This document shows, in pieces, positions 1-11,094 of a DNA stretch of 64,000 nucleotides. The notes beneath the pieces were generated by a model. The model was not told the DNA's origin. It made no database searches and worked only from the letters and a program-made list of their open reading frames with translations. The translations under genes were made by a program, and so were the position numbers. Location of the stretch: the NCBI GenBank assembly GCA_021397835.1, contig JAJFZO010000191.1, forward strand, positions 7,760,001 to 7,824,000, written 5' to 3'. Within the stretch, counting starts at the first letter, position 1. Every line of letters begins with the position of its first letter. The DNA is from Moringa oleifera. Lineage: Eukaryota; Streptophyta; Magnoliopsida; Brassicales; Moringaceae.

Positions 1-116
1 TTCCTTAATCCACCCTATTAAATATAAAACATAGTCAAAATCCAAGATTTAATCATTTATAACTAATAAAATATGAAAAAATATAATAATATATATGATT
101 ATTATCTATTCTATCA
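1..116 (-). repeat. Start of the 3' LTR of the gypsy element (truncated by the window)
   Basis: Positions 1-116 align without gaps to 8335-8450, with six mismatches (about 5 percent). On the minus strand the LTR begins TGATAG directly after the polypurine tract. The remaining roughly 1.1 kb lies outside the window. Confidence 0.95.
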
Positions 117-130
117 AATTCCCCCACACT
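117..130 (-). other. Polypurine tract of the gypsy element
   Basis: The minus strand reads AGTGTGGGGGAATT immediately before the LTR start. This is the usual primer for plus-strand DNA synthesis and the typical form in Athila/Tat elements. Confidence 0.85.
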
Positions 131-1871
131 TAAATAATGCTTGTCCTCAAGTATACAATAATTCAAGCTCATCATCTCACCTCACCATCCTTCCTTCTTC
201 TTCCTTTGCTCATCCAAAATAATATATTCTTTTGATGCATTAAAACATAAGATCATAAAAGAATTCTCATAAATAACATACATGATTAGTAATCACCTTA
301 GTGATTTTATTGAACTTGAAATGCATAAGATCTAACATCCTTTCTTTAGATTCACTCATTCACTTGAAATGTTTTGGGAAAAACATTTCAATAAGCTCTT
401 AAGTCAATACATAGAAAAATTTTACCATAAGCTTGCTTTTATATCATGTCTCCTTTACCAATATATGAATTAAAATGCAAAAATCTAAGAGTTTCAAACG
501 GGTTGTAACGGGGCTTAGGTAAGGTATGATAAAAGGATTTTGGGTTAATGGAATTGAAGGAATCATACAAAACTTTTTTCATATAAAACTTTATGACATA
601 ATATCAAAAGATTGCTTCAATCACATTGCGCACATCCAAGTAATGAGAATTTATACCATTTTTTTTCTTAATCCTTTTCAGATTTTTTTTTGTTGTTTTT
701 ATTTTCAGATTTCTTTCTCTCTCACTCTTTTTTTTTTTTGTCTCTTGATCTTTCTCATGTCTTTTTTTTTCTAATTCTTTTTTTTCTTTCTTTTTCTTCA
801 TTTTTTTTAATAACTTGGACCATTGATTCTTAATATTTCGCAATCTTTTCTAAGATAAGTGAAAGTTTCATATGAGTAAGCTCATACAATCCTTCAATTC
901 AAAGTTCAAAAGAAAAATCAAAAGAATGGTTATTATGACTTGTATCAAGGTTAAATTCCAAAGAAAAGGCTAAAGCTCAAAGTTGGCTATATAAGGGTAT
1001 ATGAATATGGTAAGCTTTTCAAAAAAGGCTAAATATTTTAAAGAAGATAGTTTTGACCTAAATACCCTTATGATTAAATGCTTCTAATTCTTCAAAGGAA
1101 TGATTTGACATGTATAACAAAGCGAGTTCTAGAAAAGTTAACTATGTATGACACACACAAAGAAGAAAATTGAGCATAATGTAATATATGCTCATTGGCC
1201 TAAAACTCACCAAAAAGGGTTATACGTGTTAGATCTCATATAATTTTCAATCCAATATATCATCAAAAGCAACTAATCATAGTACAGTAAATGAAAAGTT
1301 AAAGTCATATTTGCACACATAAAACCTTTTTTTTTTTTTTGGAACAAGCATTGAAAGGATCTAGAACTCAAAAGAGAGAGATCACAAACACAAATTAAGT
1401 ACCTTTTAGAGCAAAATTTTCTTGGATTTTAAATATTTTAGAAAAAATTAGCAAAAATAAAAAAATAATAGCATGTTAAAGACTCTCCCCCATACCTAGA
1501 TCATATATTGTTCTCAATGTAATAAAAATAAATGCTCAAAAATGATAAAAGAATAAGAGAAGTAGAGAACTCCCTGAATATATCGAGCATCATAGAGACT
1601 TCGTTTACCACGGAGGAGATGAGAAAGGTGGGTCGAATTCCATCTTGTCATAGAGTGCTCTCTCATATAATTTCATTCTTGACAACTGTTGTCAGATGCA
1701 TTCAAGTTACTTCATCATATTGCTTTGGAAAGGTGTGATATGCCTTCAACCATCAACCCTATCTCTTATATATATATATAAAATAAAAATAAATTATTAA
1801 AAAATTAAAATTTTGGGTTGCCTCCCAAAAAGCGTATTTCTTTAAAGTCTTTGGCTAGACGTTGCCGATTC
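131..1871 (-). other. Non-coding 3' tail of the gypsy element between integrase and polypurine tract
   Basis: About 1.7 kb with no convincing protein. Athila elements can carry an env-like frame here; none is visible. The short minus-strand lysine-rich frame at 604-843 is only the complement of a pyrimidine-rich run (about 650-805). Near 1814-1832 the minus strand carries TTTTTGGGAGGCAACCC, a motif common just after integrase in this retrotransposon group. Confidence 0.6.
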
Positions 1872-2985
1872 TTAATTATAAGTCGGATATTGTAAATCAA
1901 TTTTATCAACATCATGTGCTTGAAAGCCTTCATGAAAAGGCTTTAAGCGGTAGCCATTGACCTTAAAAATCTTATCGGTATTTGAACTTTGAATCTCAAC
2001 TGCACCATGAGAAAACACATTGGTAACAGTAAAAGGTCCTAACCATCTAGAATGTAACTTACCAAGAAATAATTCAGCTTGGAATGATAAAGAATAACTT
2101 TTTGACCAACATAGAAAGTTTTTTTTGGAAATCATGCGATCATGGTAGGCCTTTGTCTTTTCCTTATATATTTTTGAGTCTCGTAAGCATCATTACGAAG
2201 TTCTTCTAGTTCTTGTAATTGTAGTTTCCTCAATTCACCTGCTTCATCCATTCTTAGGTTGCACTGTTTTATGGCCCAATATGCCCTGTGTTCTAATTTT
2301 ATTAGAAGATGACGTGGTTTGCCAAATACCAAACGATAAGGAGTCTTATAGGGTGTTCGATAAGCCCATAGTGCATCATCAAGTCGCTTACTCCAATCCT
2401 TCTTATTTGGGTTGATAGTCTTCTCAAGTATAGACTTGATTTCTCTATTACTTTATCTTGTCCATTTATCTTTGGATGATAACCAGTAGAGATTCGATGG
2501 GTAACATTATATTTCTTCATTAAAGCTTCTACCACTCTATTGCAAAAGTGAGTTCCACGATCACTTATTATAGCCCTTGGTGTCCGAAACCTAACAAAAA
2601 TATGAGTTTTGACAAAATCTATAACCACTTTAGCATCGTTAGTATGGGTAGCTTTAACTTCCACCCATTTTGACACATAATCTACAGCGAGCAAGATATA
2701 AATATTATTGCAAGAAGAAAAAAAAGGACCCATGAAGTCAATACCCCATACATTAAATATTTCACAAACAGGGATAAAAGTAAGTGGCATTTGATCTCTA
2801 TGTCCTAAATTTTTAGTTTTCTAACATTGTTCACAAGTCCTACAAAATATGTATGAATCATGAAATATAGTAGGCCAAAATAATCCACACTCTAATATCT
2901 TACGAACTGTTCTCTTAGGACCAAAGTGTCCTCCACATGCATATGAATGACAACTTTAAAATAGAATTAATTTCATGTTCAGCTA
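1872..2985 (-). pseudogene. Gypsy integrase, degenerate
   Basis: The reading begins with a zinc-binding HHCC region (about 2985-2800: CHSYACGGHFGPKR, then paired cysteines CRTCEQC). It continues into the catalytic core (2790-2302) with WGIDFMGPF carrying the first aspartate and IISDRGTHF carrying the second. The third acidic residue falls in a damaged stretch. The C-terminal part (2135-1872) has KLHSRWLGPFTVTNVF and FKVNGYRLKPF, typical of plant gypsy integrase tails. Frames change near 2800, 2310 and 2135 and a stop lies near 2812, so the product is not made. Confidence 0.9.
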
Positions 2986-3567
2986 CACACCTTCGAATAA
3001 TTTGATCATAACAATATTTTCATAAGTAAGGGTCATCCCAAACATAACATTTAGTATCTTTTTTAATTTTGTCTTTCTGAACCCTAGATAAATTGGTAAT
3101 ATTCCAGTAACTAAGTAATTAGCAATATCAGCATACCAGGGCCTTGTCTTATGAATAAAAAAAAGATACTCATCTAGAAAGTCATTTTTTAATGGTGATG
3201 ACTCTTCACTCGTAGTTAACCTGCTCAGATGATTTGCAACTAAATTTTCTGCACCCTTTTTATTACGTATCTCCAAATCAAACTCTTGTAGCAAAAGTAT
3301 CCATCGAATAAGTTTAGCTTTTGCCTTCTTCTTCGAGAATAAGTACTTGAGAGCTGCATGATCAGAATAAACAATCACTTTAGTACCAAGTAGATATGAG
3401 CGAAATTTTTCTAAAGCAAACACAATGGATAAAAGTTCTTTTTCTGTTGTGGAATAATTGCTTTGTGCACTATCAAGTATTCTCCAAGCATAATAAATGA
3501 CATGAGGCGTTCTTCCAATTCTTTGTCCAAGAACAGCACCAATTGTATGATTGCTTGCATCACACAT
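2983..3567 (-). pseudogene. Gypsy RNase H domain
   Basis: The 194-codon frame starts with [16 protein letters not shown], holding the first catalytic aspartate. [18 protein letters not shown] follows with the catalytic glutamate, then [11 protein letters not shown] with the next aspartate. In the living element this domain removes the RNA strand during reverse transcription. It is out of frame with the RT segment upstream, and its tail runs into the integrase zinc region. Confidence 0.92.
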
Positions 3568-3738
3568 GATCTCAAATGGAAGATTCTAATTTGGAGATTG
3601 GATAATTGGTGTGGTTGTTAACATATCCTTTAACTTGTCAAATGCATCTTTGCATCCCTCATCCAATTCGAATACCACATCTTTTTATAGTAACCTACAT
3701 AAGGGTTTAGTGTTCATGGAAAAATCCTTCATAAATCG

Positions 3739-4649
3739 TCAGTAGAATCTTGCTTGTCCAAGAAAAGAATGAACTTCTCGCACACTTGTGGGATAAGATA
3801 AAGATTTTATAATTTTTACCTTTGCTTTATCAAGTTCAATTCCCTTAGAGGATACAACATGTCCTAGAATAATACCTTGATTAACCATAGAGTGACACTT
3901 TTCATAATTTAAAACAAGGTTCTTTTCTATGCATCTTTTAAGTACTTTTGTAAGGTTAGTTAAACATGCATCAAAAGAATCACCATAGACTGTAAAGTCA
4001 TCCATAAACACCTCTATGATGTTCTCTATATAATCAAAACATATACTAACCATACACCTCTGAAATGTAGTAGGAGCGTTACAAAGTCCAAATGACTTGC
4101 GTTGATATGCAAAAGTACCAAACGGGCATGTGAATATGGTTTTCTCTTGATTTCAGGTGCAACAGGGATTTGATGAAAACCTAAATAACCATCAAGATAA
4201 CAATAATGGGTATGACCTGCTAATCTTTCCAGCATTTGATCAATAAATGGAAGAGGAAAATGATCTTTTCTAGTTGATGCATTTAACTTCCTATAATCTA
4301 TACATCCCCTCCATCCATTTTGAATACGAGTTGGTATTAACTCACCATCAGGATTTTCTATTGTTGTTATACCTATTTTTTTTGGAACAACTTGAATTGG
4401 ACTCACCCATTCACTATCTGAAATTAGATAGATCATACCTGCATCAAGAAGCTTTAAGATTTCTTTCTTTACCATTTCCATCATAGAGAGATTCAATCTA
4501 CGTTGGGGTTGCTTGGAGGGTTTACAATCTTTCTCTAATAGTATCCTATGCATGCATGTGGAAGGATTCAATCCCTTAATATCGGCTATAGTCCAACCAA
4601 TGGCTTTTTTATAATCTTTAAGTACTCGGGTCAATATTTCTTCCTCCAA
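3739..4649 (-). pseudogene. Gypsy reverse transcriptase, frameshifted
   Basis: The 5' part (4649-4026) holds CIDYRKLNASTRKDHFPLPF and YLDGYLGFHQIPVAPE, RT blocks with the first catalytic aspartate. The 3' part (4053-3739) holds VFMDDFTVYG, the F/YxDD active-site block, and SFLGQARFY. The two parts are in different frames, with the break near 4140-4050. RT copies the element RNA into DNA. Confidence 0.93.
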
Positions 4650-5069
4650 GATAGAAAGTTGATTAGAGATTATGGTTAGAAGAGTCTCTTTTTCTCCTAA
4701 AAAGACATACTTTAAATGATTTGGTAGGGGTTTTAGCTCTAATTTTTATGCTTGTATAATAGAAGGAAGGAGTTTTATGTGAGAAAGAGGCAAATCAACA
4801 TAAGAAACATCATACCTCAAATAGTGATTCTAATTCATGAATTGTATCTTACAAGTTTGAATCTAATATAAACTTTTGCAAATTTTTTTGTGATCTTCCA
4901 AAACTTAAACTCTTGTTAAGTACAACTTTTAATTTATCTTCATCACTTAAATAAAAAATTTTCTATGCTAAAGGTTCAATAACATCCATAGTAAAAATAG
5001 AAGATAAATCACTAGGATATCTCATGGCATCATAAATATTAAATTTAATAATTTCACCATCAAATTCCA

Positions 5070-5474
5070 TTATGAGTTATCATCATGCACATCAATTTTT
5101 GTCTTGGATGTTTTTAAGAATGGTCTTTCTAACAAAATTAATGAGTTAGATGAATCATCTTCCTCCATATTAAGCACATAAAAATTAGCAGGTAAAATCA
5201 ATTCATTGACTTGTACCAAAACATCCTCCAAAACTCCCTCAGGATATACATTAGATCTATCAGCAAGTTGAATAATCACACCAGTTTCTTTTAATGGTCC
5301 AGCGTTCAAAGATGAGTAAACGGATAATGGCATGACATTTATTGAAGTACTTAGATCTAACATCGCTTTCTCAATCTTAACATTACCAACTTTGTAAGGA
5401 ATAGTAAACATACCTAGGTCCTTACATTTAGGAGGTAATTTTTTCTGAAGAACAGCTGAAACATTTTCCCCCAT
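5070..5474 (-). pseudogene. Gypsy retropepsin-like protease region
   Basis: The frame contains AMLDLSTSINVMPLSVY, matching the active-site block normally written DLGAS; the aspartate is kept but the next residues are changed. ILLERPFLKTSKTKID further on matches the conserved I-L-G-R-P-F-L block. It normally cleaves the Gag-Pol polyprotein. The stretch 5070-4650 between it and RT carries stops. Confidence 0.85.
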
Positions 5475-5578
5475 ACTTATAAATTCATTACCTTTTAATT
5501 TTTTCTTATTGGTGCATAACTCTTTAAAAATTTTGGCATATCGAGGTACCTATTTAATTGCATCAAGTAAAGGAGTAT

Positions 5579-7005
5579 TTACCTCGACCTTGCGAAAGGT
5601 ATCAAAATTTCCTTTTCTTCCTTTTCATTCTTCTTAGATTTAGATAATCTAGAAGAAAAGGGAGGAATTAGCATGGAAGTTTTTGGTTGCTCTCTGTTGG
5701 ATCCCTTAGGTTGGTCAAGCTCTGGTTGAGAAACTACTTCTTTTTCAGTCTCTTCTCTTGAGATGCATCCTTTAGTGGTCTTGCTAGGTTCTTTTAACTC
5801 AGTTCCACTTCTCAAGATAATTGCACTAGCATTCTGTTTTGGGTTGGTAATAGTTTGTGAAGGCAATTTTCCTTAAGATTTCAATCTGTTCATTGAAGAT
5901 GCTAGTTGACCTACTTGATCCTCTAACTTTTTAATACTTGTTCTTGTCTCTTGCTGAAATCGTTGTATGTTAAATGCAAGTGATTTAACAATCTTTTCAA
6001 GAGACATACCTAAATTTGGATGATGTTGTGGTGGTGGAGCTGGTTGTCTAGATTGAAATTGAGGTCTTGCTCCATAACTAGGATTGGGATGATCCCTTCA
6101 TCCTAAGTTGTATGTATTTGAATAAGGGTCATACTTCCTTTGTGGTGGACCTGAAAATCCTCCAACTACATTAGCATCCTTATAAGGATCATCTTGAAGT
6201 GTAGGACACATGTCAGTTGGATGGCCAGTAGCAGCACAAATCCCACAAGCTTTAACTTGTTGCATATTTCCTATAGCCAATTGTTGAACAAGAGAAGTTA
6301 GATTGGCTATTTGATTTTCAAGAGAAGATATATTTACTTCATTAATCCTTTTTAAAGATGTATCTTGTTTGAATCCGAATTATTGTGAGTTAGCAGCCAT
6401 GGTGGAAATCAAATCTCTAACTTCACGAGGAGTTTTATTTACTATAGCACCTCCACTAGCTGCATCCATCATCCTTCTTTCCATGGGTAGTAATCGTTAA
6501 TAAAAATACTGAATAAGTAGTTGTTCGAAAATTCTATGTTGAGGACAACTTGTACACAATTGTTTAAATCTTTTCCAATACTCATGAAGGGTTTCAATAT
6601 CTCTTTGCTTTATTCCACATATTTCCCTTCTAATTCTAGTAGCTCGTGAAGCAGGAAAAAATTTATCAAGAAAAAGTTTTACCATCTCTATCCATGTGGT
6701 CACAAAACCAGAAGGTAAATAAAATAACAATCCTTTGCTTTTTCGGTCAGTGAGAATGGAAAAGCACGTAATTTGATCTCATCTTCAGTTACTCCTTGTA
6801 GTTTCAGGCTTGAGCATACCACATGGAATTCCTTTAAATGCTTGTGAGGATCTTCATTCTCAAAGCCGTGAAACTTAAGGAGAAAATGGATCAAACCTGA
6901 CTTTAACTCAAAATCTGCTTGTAAAATTGGATATTGAATGCAGAGTGGCTGCTGATTTACTTCTAGTGCAGCCAATTGCCTTAAAGTTCTCTCTTCATTA
7001 GCCAT
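5579..7005 (-). pseudogene. Gypsy gag (capsid and zinc knuckle), frameshifted
   Basis: The start at 7005 gives MANEERTLRQLAALEV, a usual Athila/Tat gag beginning. The capsid-type domain follows (FHGFENEDPHKHLKEFHVVC, then FLDKFFPASRATRIRREICG in the frame at 6730-6497). A zinc knuckle C-x2-C-x4-H-x4-C (CGICAATGHPTDMC) lies in the frame at 6280-6098, and a charged linker at 5866-5579. Gag packages the RNA. At least three frame changes or stops break it. Confidence 0.88.
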
Positions 7006-7209
7006 ATCTTATTCTATTTCAGAATCACTAAAGGAATCAACTAAATCAAGTGCTAAATTCAATCTAAAAGATAAAGGTGAAGATTCTTGTTGACTTCGTA
7101 ATTTAGCTTCCTTCTTGAATCTTTTTGTTGTCTTTTCAATCTCAGGATCGTATGGAACTAGAACACTTGCACGAGAAGAACGGAACATTAAAATAAATCT
7201 AATTAAAAC

Positions 7210-7230
7210 CAATCCCTGGCAACGTTGACA
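7210..7230 (-). other. Primer-binding site of the gypsy element, tRNA-Asp-like, decayed
   Basis: The minus strand reads TGTCAACGTTGCCAGGGATT. It resembles the tRNA-Asp complement TGGCGCCGTTGCCGGGGA used by Athila-type elements, with changes mostly at former CpG/GC positions. It lies about 5 bases inside the LTR end. Confidence 0.7.
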
Positions 7231-7235
7231 AAAAT

Positions 7236-8450
7236 TGTTGATTGTGGAGACCAACAAATTAAATTCTTAAATTTTTGCTCAAAATATTAAACTTGTAGTA
7301 TAGATGAGCAAGGTCATTTCCACAAAGATTGGTTAGATTTATTTTTTGCAAAATAAAATAAAATAAAATAAAAAAGGGTTTGAGGAATTAAAAATATATC
7401 AAATAAGGATAACAAGAAAGGAAAAATCAATGTAATAAAGTATCCAGTCAAAGGTATAATTTCATGTTTGATTTAAGAATTTATCATTGATGTAAAGATA
7501 AAAATCTTTTAATCTTCATTGAATTAGTTATGGTTGTTGGTACCACCTAACAACCTGTTTTTTCTTATTTCTTTGATAATCAGGATACGATCTCTGATTA
7601 TTTCTCTTATCAATAAATAACCCTAGATACGATCTCAGGATTTAATTTACCAATAGCATTAAGAATTAGAAAAACTACCAATTCTAGCCAATAAACACAT
7701 GTGAGGTTTATTTAAACTAAATTATATATCTTCATAATATAAATTAAAAACCTCTTTTGCAATTAACTATGTTATTTACTACTTATATTAGAACATTTAA
7801 ACAATTACGGATTTAAACTTCTAATTAGTAATCTATTATTTTAATGATTAAACAAATGATCATTTTTATTGCAATCAACCAAAAATAATATCTTCAATAA
7901 GCACAAAAGATAAATAAACAATGAAAAAATAAAGAACAAATAAAGTTAGTTAGATCTCACAATTTTGAAGAATCAAACCCTTGATTATCCTTTGACCGGA
8001 AGAGATGTTTAGCAATCCATAAAAAGAAAAAAACCTAAGAAAAGAGAAAGGTAAAAAAAATAAACTCTAGATGTCCCTTTAAAGGAACTACCTCCCTTTT
8101 ATATAATAATCCTTAAACATAATAACATATTTTAACTAGGACTCTTAAAGATAAAGATAAAAATAAAATTCTACAACTACTTTTTAAATAACAGATAAAG
8201 TCTTGGTTCGGTGAAATTCCAATACAATTAGGTGTTCCAGCGCCTTATCCAAAGATATCTTCTAGTTCATCCACATCTCTTGGGAATTTAACTTTTTATC
8301 TTCAAATAATGAATTTGAGTCCATCTTAGTTGAATTCCTTAAGCCACCCTACTAAATATAAAACATAGTCAAAATCCAAGATTTAATCATTTATAACTAA
8401 TAAAATATGAGAAAATATAATAACATATATGATTATTATGCATTCTATCA
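7236..8450 (-). repeat. Complete 5' LTR of the gypsy element (about 1.2 kb)
   Basis: On the minus strand it runs from TGATAG (8450) to AATCAACA (7236), with TG...CA ends. The outer end is fixed by alignment to the partial copy at 1-116 and by the copia frame restarting at 8451. The inner end is inferred from the primer site, so it is good to a few bases. Confidence 0.82.
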
Positions 8451-9418
8451 CTTTCAAAGAAGTTTAGTATGAAAGATTTGGGCTCTGCTAAACAAATATT
8501 TGGGATGAGAATTACCAAGAAAAAGGGGAATATTAAGCTATCTTAGGAGAAATACATCAACAAAGTACTTGCTATATTCAGAATGAATGGTGCCAAACCA
8601 GTGAGTACACCTTTGGCTAGTCACTTCAGACTATCCAAAAGTTAGTTTCCTTCAACTAAGTTAGTCACTTCTACTATTAAAAGTTTAATGTATGCCATAG
8701 TATGTACAAGACCAGACATAACACATGCAGTGGGAGTTATTAGTAGGTACATGAGTAATCCAGGAAAATAATACTAGGAAGCAATTAAATAATTTTTCAA
8801 GTATTTGAAAGGTACTGCAGATTTAGCTTTGTACTTCAGAAAACAGATATGAGTTTGCATGGTCATGTTGATGCTGATATGGCTGGTGATATAGATAGCA
8901 GAAAAAGTACTACAGGATATATTTACACATTGAGTGGTACTGCAATCAGTTAGATGTCTAAACTACAAAAGATAGTTGCACTTTCTACCACAAAGGCTGA
9001 ATATGTTGCTCTTACATAATCAAGTAAGGAGATGATATGGTTATTATCTTTTTTGAATGAACTGGGACATAGGTTTGAAAAACGTATGTTACATTGTGAT
9101 AGCTAAAGTGGCATTACAAAAAACCATATGTATCATACTAGAACAAAGCATATATAAGTCAGGTATCACTTCATAAGATCAGCTTTAAAAGATGATATTT
9201 TATCACTTGAAAAAAATATAAGGAAGTCAAAATCCAATTGATATGTTGACCAAGGTTATTACAATCGAGAAACTGAAGTTGTGTACAAGTTCAGTAGGGC
9301 TTTTCAATTGCTGATGGAAAAGTCATGGTCATTGCAGGTGGAAGAAACAACTAAGATAATGAATTAGTCTCCAAGCGGAAGATTGTTGAGTATGTGTGGA
9401 GACAATCTTATCTAAAAA

Positions 9419-9552
9419 GGGTATATGTATTTATCTGAACGGGTATATATTTATCTGAAAGGGCATATACTTATCTGAATGGATATATATGCGTATCTAA
9501 AAAGGTATATACTCATCTAAAAGAGTATATACTTATCTAAAAAGGTATCTTA
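9419..9552 (+). repeat. Minisatellite of about 21 bp in the U3 part of the copia-1 LTR
   Basis: Six to seven imperfect units of the form GGTATATACTTATCTAAAA are arranged head to tail just upstream of the TATA box. Repeated units in U3 often carry promoter or enhancer sites; function here is inference. Confidence 0.85.
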
Positions 9553-9590
9553 AGATTTTCACACATTTATCTTTTAGCCTTGGACTCTAC

Positions 9591-9600
9591 TATATAAAAG
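9591..9600 (+). promoter_or_regulatory. TATA box of the copia-1 LTR
   Basis: TATATAAAAG lies about 40 bases after the minisatellite, and an ACATCACAACA-like start region follows some 25 to 30 bases later. This is the expected position of an LTR promoter. Confidence 0.6.
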
Positions 9601-9874
9601 GGAGATTTCTACTCATATAAACATCACAACAGAATGAGTGAGTGAAAGTTTTAGGGTTTTATTCTAGTAAAGTAAGGGTTAGAAAAATAGTTATCTCTCT
9701 TATAATCTATTTTCGTAGTGAAAAAGGTTTCCTACAGTGGGTACAAAGTGGATATAACTCTCAATTAAGAATGAACCACTATAAATCTTATGTTCCTGTG
9801 ATTGTTTATTTTCTTCTTGCTTTCATTATTATCGCTTTTAGGTTATAAGGATTTGATATTTGATTCATCAACTA

Positions 9875-10827
9875 AGGATCTGGTTGTTAAATTCCTAATA
9901 TCTCTGATCCATCTACCTATCGTAGATTGATTGAACATCTTCTATATCTTACTTTCATGAGACCTAAATCATATTTGTTATTTATACTTGTAGTCAGTTC
10001 ATGACTTAGCTTTGTGATTCTTATCTTAAGGTACCGCATCATCTGCTTTGTTGTCCAAAAAGAAAATCTTTAGGACTTGGTCTCTATTTTTCTTTAGCTT
10101 CCTCTTTATTCCAATTGAAGGCTTTTTCTAATTTTGATTGAGGTGCTTGCCTTGATACATGTAGGTCTGTCATTGGTTTTTGTGTTTTTCTTGGTGATTC
10201 TCTTTTTCTTAAAAAACCAAGAAGCAGTCTAATGTGTCTCAAAGCTCTACTGAAGTAGAATATCGAGCCATGGCCAATGTCACCAATAAGATTTTTTGGC
10301 TTCATTACTACTCAAAGATCTTCAAGTTCTTACCTTTCTTTTGGCTTTACTCTTCTATCATAATCAGGTTGCCATCCTCATCGCTTCTAATCTCGTCTTT
10401 CACGAACACCCAAAACATATAGAAATTGATTGTGATATTACCTAGGATCTTGTTTTTGCGGGTAATATCAAACTTATGCCAATTTGTCGTCTCATTAGCT
10501 TGCGGACGCGTTCACTAGGCCTTTACCTTTCACTCTCTTTTTTTAGTTTCTATCCAAGATGGCTGTGAAAGATATTCACTGTATTTTAAAAGGGGACTAT
10601 TAGAGTTAGTTAAAACTTACGTGTATGTTAATTAAGTTAGTTAAGCTTACATGTCAATATATGATTGGATCAAATTGTATGTTAATAGTGTAAAAACACT
10701 AAGTAGTAAAGCATTCAGAATTTGAGTTTCCATTTTGCTTTCTATTCACCTTTGTTTCAGTATCAAACCTTATCAAACCTTTTCTCTCTTTACCATTCAC
10801 CATCTTTCTCTTCAATCAATCTTAACA
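9875..10827 (+). mobile_element. Ty1/copia element 2: end of RT, RNase H and short 3' LTR
   Basis: Coding remnants run DPSTYRRLIEHLLYLT (9916-9963), then the RP-x-SY block, then GLGLYFSLASSLFQLKAFSN. CLDTCRSVIGFCVFLGDS, SSTEVEYRAMANVTNK and NxVFHEHPKHIEIDC follow. The last piece (10498-10597) matches the usual tail QLADxFTKxLP...DIH. Stops and frame changes are frequent. The element was split on its left side by copia element 1. Confidence 0.85.
10598..10827 (+). repeat. 3' LTR of copia element 2 (230 bp)
   Basis: It starts TATTAGAGTTAG (probably mutated from TGTTAGAG) straight after the purine run AAAAGGGGAC, and ends CTTAACA. The near-inverted ends and short length suit compact copia LTRs. 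Confidence 0.78.
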
Positions 10828-11094
10828 CCTTTTTGGACGCAGCTGGCTACTCAAAAGGCTTGCTCCCTTGGGTATTCCCCCGACAAATCTAAATGAATAA
10901 GAAGGAAAGAAAAGCAAAACTCTAGATCTCATAAGTCAAACAGCCTTTCATTCATCTCATAGGACATGCAAAGTGAAAAAAAGAAAAGAATAAAATTTAT
11001 ATAAAACTTTGATGTGTATTCTTGTTATTAAATAAACATAGAAATCAAATCTAATGCTTGTAAAAAATTAAAATATTTTTATTATTAAAATATT
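10826..11094. repeat. Duplicated block, copy A (partner at 35249-35514)
   Basis: About 265 bp align, mostly without gaps, to 35249-35514 in the same orientation, with roughly 15 percent difference by eye. The first 140 bases are GC-richer and gap-free (sharing GGCTTGCTCCC and GGTATTCCCCC). The rest is AT-rich and shares a 20-base run, ATATAAAACTTTGATGTGTA. Its left edge coincides with the end of the copia-2 LTR. Confidence 0.88.

Larger units (their letters stand above)
1..8450 (-). mobile_element. Ty3/gypsy LTR retrotransposon, Athila-like, degenerate; left LTR cut by the window edge
   Basis: Read on the minus strand, the order is 5' LTR (8450-7236), tRNA-type primer site (7230-7210), gag, protease, reverse transcriptase, RNase H, integrase, a 1.7 kb tail, polypurine tract (130-117) and the start of the 3' LTR (116-1). 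RNase H and integrase follow RT, which is the gypsy order. There is no chromodomain, the LTR is long (about 1.2 kb), and the integrase ends in a motif of the type FKVNGYRLKPF, as in the Athila/Tat branch. Every domain is interrupted by stops or frameshifts, so the copy cannot code for its own movement. It sits inside copia element 1, whose reading frame resumes at 8451. Confidence 0.93.
8451..9874 (+). mobile_element. Ty1/copia element 1: RT/RNase H remnant plus 3' LTR
   Basis: From 8455 the plus strand encodes FSMKDLGSAKQIFGMRITKK, then YAIVCTRPDITHAVGVISRY (end of RT). DADMAGDIDSRKSTTGYIYT and ALSTTKAEYVAL (RNase H) and TKHI near the end follow, with several in-frame stops. The 5' half lies left of the window because the gypsy element inserted in mid-RT. 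The 3' end shows a purine-rich primer (9374-9383) and an LTR. This copy in turn interrupts the RT of copia element 2. Confidence 0.88.
9384..9874 (+). repeat. 3' LTR of copia element 1
   Basis: It begins TGTTGAGTATGTGTGG right after the polypurine tract. It must end before about 9880, because the coding of copia element 2 resumes there; a near-complementary end TCAACT lies at 9868-9873. No second copy is in the window, so the right end is good to about 10 bases. Confidence 0.65.

Noticed and set aside
604..843. Lysine- and glutamate-rich minus-strand frame
   Set aside because: It is the complement of a long pyrimidine run inside the gypsy tail; composition alone explains it.
9642..9848. 68-codon plus-strand frame
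   Set aside because: It falls inside the copia-1 LTR downstream of its TATA box, with no similarity to a protein.
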